Assembly: GCA_025463905.1 (NCBI GenBank)
Contig: JAODBJ010000131.1
Location: forward strand, 1 to 33,961
Length of the DNA: 33,961 bases
Origin: Actinomycetes bacterium
Lineage (GTDB): Bacteria > Actinomycetota > Acidimicrobiia > IMCC26256 > PALSA-610
Reading direction: 5' to 3'
A program made the translations under genes and the position numbers. This document shows, in pieces, positions 30,700 to 33,961 of the stretch (its first letter is position 1; each line of letters opens with the position of its first letter). Under the pieces are notes generated by a model, which worked only from the letters and a program-made list of their open reading frames with translations, was not told the DNA's origin and did no database searches.

Positions 30700-31602
30700 A
30701 TGGCTCTGGACGAGCTTCGCGAACTGTTGCAACGGCATGGGCGCCTCGAGGTGACGACGGCCATCGACGGCGTCCGGATCTGCAAGACCGATCACGCGGC
30801 GTCGAGGGAGACTTCGATGTCCGGCACGGTGCTGGTGGTCGTCGCCCAGGGTGGCAAGCGACTCGCGCTGGGAGAGCGCGTTTACGAATACGGCGCTGGT
30901 CAGTATCTCGTCGCCTCGGTCGATCTCCCGGTGGAGGGACACATCATCGATGCTGCCCCAGGCCACCCGACGCTCAGTTTCTCGATGACCCTGGAACCTG
31001 ACGCAATCGCGGAGCTGCTGCTGCAGGCCGGGCCGGGGGACCTACCGCAATCTTCAGGCACCGCACGCCCCGGAATCGCGGTCAGCGTCGCTCCGGACGA
31101 GCTGCTCGATCCCATTGTGCGGTTGTTGCGCCTGCTCGACCGACCACGAGACCGCACGGCACTGACGCCGTTGTTCAAGCGCGAGATCCTCTGGCGGTTG
31201 ATGACCGGGGAACAAGGGGACGTGGTCCGTCAGCTGGGCCTCGCGGACAGCAGCCTGAACCACATCACGCGGGCGGTGCAGTGGATCCGGGAGAACTACA
31301 GCCGGCCGTTCCGGGTCGAGGAAGTCGCACGACTTTCGGGGATGAGCGTCTCCGCGTTCCACCGGAACTTCCAGGCGGTGACGGCGATGACACCGATCCA
31401 GTTTCAGAAGCACATCCGGCTTCAGGCGGCGAGATTGTTGCTCGCGAACCACCCGAACGACGTCACCGGCGTCGGCCACCGCGTCGGCTACGACAGTCCG
31501 TCGCAGTTCAGCCGGGAGTACCGGCGCCAGTTCGGCGCTCCACCCAGCCTTGATGCGGCGCGCATGCGAGGTGGACTCGGTCTCGCGGCGGCGCTGCCAT
31601 AA
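30700..31602 (+). CDS. AraC-family regulator with AraC_N cupin-like domain
   Basis: The 300-residue protein has an N-terminal ligand domain (LVVVAQGGKRLALGERVYEY, YLVASVDLPVEGHI, about 20-170) of the AraC_N type, and a C-terminal pair of helix-turn-helices. The first is in FRVEEVARLSGMSVSAFHRN (204-223) and the second in VTGVGHRVGYDSPSQFSREY (255-274). Its frame is open upstream through the opposite-strand SRPBCC genes, but the family sequence starts at this ATG; no ribosome binding site is visible. AraC_N regulators commonly control neighbouring oxidoreductases, here the F420-type reductase and the truncated aldo/keto reductase downstream. Confidence 0.92.
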   Translation: MALDELRELLQRHGRLEVTTAIDGVRICKTDHAASRETSMSGTVLVVVAQGGKRLALGERVYEYGAGQYLVASVDLPVEGHIIDAAPGHPTLSFSMTLEPDAIAELLLQAGPGDLPQSSGTARPGIAVSVAPDELLDPIVRLLRLLDRPRDRTALTPLFKREILWRLMTGEQGDVVRQLGLADSSLNHITRAVQWIRENYSRPFRVEEVARLSGMSVSAFHRNFQAVTAMTPIQFQKHIRLQAARLLLANHPNDVTGVGHRVGYDSPSQFSREYRRQFGAPPSLDAARMRGGLGLAAALP

Positions 31603-31607
31603 GAAAG

Positions 31608-31639
31608 CGCGTGCACCAAGAGCTTTGTGCAAACACGCG
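31608..31639 (+). terminator. putative hairpin after the AraC gene
   Basis: CGCGTG (31608-31613) and CACGCG (31634-31639) can pair, and an inner imperfect palindrome runs from TGCAC (31612) to GTGCA (31631). It starts 6 bases after the stop codon. No U-run. Confidence 0.35.
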
Positions 31640-31745
31640 AGACGATGTTGCTAGCTCTGAATCTGCGGCGCTGGTGTCATTGGAGGTACCGGAACGTGTC
31701 ATGGATTCCGGGACAGCCACCACGAAGCAGGAGGCCGGCAATGCA

Positions 31746-31801
31746 TGTCGCCGACCACGCACTGTGCGCATCCCGGGCCGGACGTTTAGCGGTCGGCGAC
31801 A
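31746..31801. promoter_or_regulatory. 11-bp inverted repeat in the leader of the reductase gene
   Basis: TGTCGCCGACC (31746-31756) and GGTCGGCGACA (31791-31801) are exact reverse complements with a 34-base loop, ending 31 bases before the reductase ATG. A shorter palindrome CCGGAA/TTCCGG stands at 31689-31711. One may be the AraC target or an mRNA leader stem; nothing shows which. Confidence 0.45.
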
Positions 31802-31832
31802 CGCCCCTCCACGACGAGCGGCATCGCGGACT

Positions 31833-32309
31833 ATGACCGTCGACGACGCCGTCGTCCGCGCCCTCGACATCGGGCCGGAGTCGTCCGCGGACGAGCGCAC
31901 CATCGATATCACGACGGTGGGTAGACGCACCGGTATCCCGCGCCGCATCGAGATCTGGTTCCATCGCGTCGGCGGTCGCTGGTACCTCACCGGTGTGCCC
32001 GGCCCCCGAGGTTGGTACTCGAACGTGCTCGCCGACCCGCGGCTCATCGTGCATCTCAAGTACGGGGTCACGGCCGACCTGCCTGCGACGGCGGTCCCGG
32101 TCGACGAGCCGACACGGCGGCGAGTGATCACCGCGGTCCTCGATCTGCAAAATCGGCCTGAGATCGCGGCGCGGGTCAGCGAGCGCCAACAGCTCGACGA
32201 CTGGCTCGCCGGCAGCCCGCTCGTCGAGATCGTGTTCGACGACGAGCAGCTGGGGGCGGAGTCCCCGGCACAGTCGACATTTCGCGATCATCCTGAGGGG
32301 AAACCATGA
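31833..32309 (+). CDS. F420-type (deazaflavin-dependent) nitroreductase-family protein
   Basis: The 158-residue protein has the Ddn/F420H2-dependent quinone-reductase-like pattern: ERTIDITTVGRRTGIPRRIEIWFH, shown up to its W-F-H, then VGGRWYLTGVPGPRGWYSNV, LADPRLIVHLKYGV and a C-terminal helical part. Family members in actinobacteria bind coenzyme F420 (or flavin/heme in related branches). This agrees with an actinobacterial host. The ATG at 31833 is chosen because the family homology starts there. The stop overlaps the ATG of the truncated aldo/keto reductase (ATGA). Confidence 0.85.
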   Translation: MTVDDAVVRALDIGPESSADERTIDITTVGRRTGIPRRIEIWFHRVGGRWYLTGVPGPRGWYSNVLADPRLIVHLKYGVTADLPATAVPVDEPTRRRVITAVLDLQNRPEIAARVSERQQLDDWLAGSPLVEIVFDDEQLGAESPAQSTFRDHPEGKP

Positions 32310-32395
32310 AGTACCGGTCTCTGGGGCGGACCGGAATCGAAGTCAGCCACGCGAGTTGGGGCTCTCACGGAAGGTCTGCGACCTCATCCGTGTGA
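32306..32395 (+). pseudogene. truncated aldo/keto reductase (N-terminal 20 codons only)
   Basis: The ATG has a good ribosome binding site (AGGGGAAACC) and overlaps the previous stop by four bases (ATGA). It reads MKYRSLGRTGIEVS, then HASWG, the classic beginning of aldo/keto reductases (MKYRxLGxTGxxVSxxxLG). After about residue 20 the similarity stops and the frame ends after 29 residues. What follows to 32586 is not reductase. On the opposite strand 32365-32460 reads a tail ending ENPFEHFHTDEVADLP and a stop, perhaps a scrap of another gene. A deletion or rearrangement joined these pieces. Confidence 0.7.
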
Positions 32396-32586
32396 AAGTG
32401 CTCGAACGGGTTTTCGGCGGTTGTGGTCAGTTGCCGAAACTGCTCGTGACCTGCACTTACGTGTACTCGGGTTGTTCGCGAGTTGGGAGCAATTCTCAGC
32501 ATCGCGCGGACGTGTCGCGGACCTGACGCGCGCTGGATCGCGCGAAAAAGCGCCTCCGAGCGCGGCCTGCCCGTCACGATGGTGGC

Positions 32587-33618
32587 ATGGACCGCGTCGC
32601 ACTCGACCAACTCTTCCGCGACGCTGCTGCCGCGTACCGAGCCGATAGCGATGAAACATGGGTGATATTCGACGAGGCGGTCAAGGCTGACGCGGTCGCT
32701 GTCGGTGAAGCGGCCATCCCTTTGGTGTCGTCGCCCGACGCGGTAGAGAGAGTCGTCGCGATCTGGGCGCTCCGGCAGGCATGCAACATCTGCGAGGACA
32801 CTCGCGAGCCGTCGTTCGTTCCCCTCGCTTCGCGCGTCGGTGTCGAAGACGATGTCGACGCTTGTCGATGTTTCGCGCAGGCGCTCGGAGCGGTTGCCGA
32901 CGCCCGCGCGGTCGCGCCGCTCGTCGCCCTGTCGCATCACACCGATGCCGATGTGCGTCAGCACGTCGCAACCTCGCTGTCGGCGGCGCTTCTCGAGCAA
33001 CCCGCTCAGGCTGGCATCGACGCGCTCCTGCGCCTGATGACGGACGGCGACAACGATGTTCGTGACTGGGCGACGTTCGCGATCGGACAACAGCTCAACG
33101 TCGACGGCATCGCTATTCGACAGGCGTTGGTGGCGCGACTCGGCGACACCTTCGACGACGCGCGCGAAGAAGCGATGGTCGGTCTCGCGCGTCGTCGCGA
33201 TCGACGGGCATTGCCGGCCGTCATCGAGGCGTTGCGTGGCGACGCTGGCCGCCTCGCCTTCGCGGCGGCCGAGTACCTCGCCGATCCAGTCCTCGTACCC
33301 TTACTCGAGCTTCACGACAGCGCCGAAGTTGACGCGGCACTGCAGCGTTGCGACCCGCGGCGGCGCGCATCCTGGGACGAGCGGGTAGAAGAGTTTGCGT
33401 CGGTGCTACAAGCCCGACTCGACATCGACTTCACCGGAGCCGCAGCCGCCGTCGGATGCGAACTGTGCGAAACCGAAACGTGGCTGCGTATCGAGGCCGT
33501 TGGCGCCAGTGAGTGGTGCGTCGACGTACTCCTCGAGCTCGACGACCCGACCTCCGCCGCGGATCGAATCATCCACCAACTCACCCAGCACGCACTCCGA
33601 CGTGCCGACACGCCGTGA
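32587..33618 (+). CDS. HEAT-repeat protein
   Basis: The 343-residue protein is a chain of helical HEAT/PBS-lyase-like repeats: SPDAVERVVAIWALRQACN, CFAQALGAVADARAVAPLVA, DADVRQHVATSLSAALLEQP, DNDVRDWATFAIGQQLN and DAREEAMVGLARRRDRRALP occur in order between residues ~45 and ~235. A non-repeat C-terminal domain (~265-343) contains CELCETETWLRIEA. HEAT scaffolds bind proteins; no enzyme motif is present and no partner can be named. It has no signal peptide. The start ATG has only a weak GGTGG upstream. Confidence 0.85.
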   Translation: MDRVALDQLFRDAAAAYRADSDETWVIFDEAVKADAVAVGEAAIPLVSSPDAVERVVAIWALRQACNICEDTREPSFVPLASRVGVEDDVDACRCFAQALGAVADARAVAPLVALSHHTDADVRQHVATSLSAALLEQPAQAGIDALLRLMTDGDNDVRDWATFAIGQQLNVDGIAIRQALVARLGDTFDDAREEAMVGLARRRDRRALPAVIEALRGDAGRLAFAAAEYLADPVLVPLLELHDSAEVDAALQRCDPRRRASWDERVEEFASVLQARLDIDFTGAAAAVGCELCETETWLRIEAVGASEWCVDVLLELDDPTSAADRIIHQLTQHALRRADTP

Positions 33619-33751
33619 CCCGTACGGCCGGCGCACGAGTTCATTTGAACGCACATGCTCCGGGCGCGACGTCAATCTTGGCAACGTGGTCGGGCAAGAC
33701 CTCGACCCGCGTGAATGAACGCATTGCAGTAGGAGCATGGTGCGCGCGGTA

Positions 33752-33820
33752 GTCGCCGTCACGACCCGTGAACACCCGGACTTCCCACACGCCCCGGCCC
33801 TTCTCGCGGATCGTCGCCAC
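33752..33820 (-). pseudogene. relic of a tyrosine-recombinase/integrase N-terminus
   Basis: Minus-strand GTG at 33820 opens VATIREKGRGVWEVRVFTGR followed by DGD. This matches the start of phage-type integrases in actinobacteria (xxxIRxRGxGxWEVRVYxGRDP...). After ~23 codons the resemblance ends, and the frame runs to a stop at 33641 without catalytic domain. It sits next to the acyl-CoA dehydrogenase end and a gene-free stretch (33619-33900), as an integration scar would. Assignment by pattern only. Confidence 0.45.
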
Positions 33821-33900
33821 GAGGCGAACTGTGGCGTCAAGTTGTAGGGATGGAGCAGGGATAAACGGCCCTGGACAGCGCCGCACTCGCCAGACTCAAA

Positions 33901-33961
33901 TCACGGAATGTGCACGCCAGAGATGGCGCGGGCGACGACCAGGCGTTGGATCTCGCTCGTG
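33901..33961 (-). CDS. acyl-CoA dehydrogenase, C-terminal end only (window edge)
   Basis: The minus-strand frame reads TSEIQRLVVARAISGVHIP and stop (TGA at 33903-33901). The T-S-E-I-Q-R-x-V-x-A-R sequence is the conserved C-terminal helix of acyl-CoA dehydrogenases, near the FAD-binding end of the catalytic domain. The rest of the gene lies beyond the window. Chain-length class cannot be judged from 19 residues. Confidence 0.75.
   Translation of the reverse strand, partial: TSEIQRLVVARAISGVHIP

Noticed and set aside
1-33961. CRISPR arrays, toxin-antitoxin pairs, restriction or known defence genes, intact insertion sequences
   Set aside because: Looked for on both strands; no regularly spaced repeats, no transposase and no known defence domain were seen. 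The only mobile trace is the integrase scrap at 33752-33820.

Overview
The window is about 34 kb of high-GC DNA with dense genes on both strands. The gene content suggests an actinobacterium, and Acidimicrobiia or a related uncultured lineage is my best guess. Reasons are actinobacterial lipoprotein signals (LVVAAC, LAAAAC), an F420/deazaflavin-type reductase, DUF427 and ASCH-like proteins, many GTG/TTG starts, and several genes that look leaderless. The taxonomy is inference; there is no rRNA, tRNA or CRISPR array here to anchor it.

Layout. 1-7.2 kb: the end of an alpha/beta hydrolase; an OafA-type membrane O-acyltransferase with an SGNH domain; a solute-binding-fold protein without an export signal; a plus-strand group of alpha/beta hydrolase, small beta-rich protein and HlyIII membrane protein; and glucose-6-phosphate dehydrogenase (zwf). 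7.4-11.5 kb: a compact minus-strand group of a secreted glycine-rich/Ig-like protein, an SCP2-like protein and a serine-hydrolase-fold protein with altered active-site motifs. 11.6-13.7 kb: an FtsX permease relic, trmL, DUF427 and two small hypotheticals. 13.9-16.8 kb: an SDR, a glyoxalase-fold protein and a phytoene-desaturase-like flavoprotein.

16.9-20.6 kb is a complete sugar-type ABC importer (lipoprotein, double ATPase, permease). 20.6-22.8 kb holds a TetR regulator divergent from an SRPBCC protein, an ASCH-like protein and a glyoxalase-fold protein. 22.9-28.1 kb is a complete branched-chain-amino-acid-type (HAAT) ABC importer: permease, permease, ATPase, ATPase, with its lipoprotein in convergent orientation. 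The first permease carries an extra signal-peptide plus Ig-like extracellular domain, the most unusual architecture in the window.

28.3-32.4 kb is a regulatory and detoxification neighbourhood: an unknown gene carrying a perfect inverted repeat, an SRPBCC-ArsR pair, a second SRPBCC gene preceded by two nearly identical palindromic operators, an AraC regulator, an F420-type reductase and the first ~20 codons of an aldo/keto reductase. 32.6-34 kb has a HEAT-repeat protein, a tyrosine-recombinase N-terminal relic and the end of an acyl-CoA dehydrogenase. The relics, inverted repeats and integrase scrap suggest that the right third has been rearranged. I see no intact mobile element and no certain novel defence system. 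The best leads are the fused permease, the Cys-for-Ser hydrolase, the ALK-like glycine-rich secreted protein and the twin operators.
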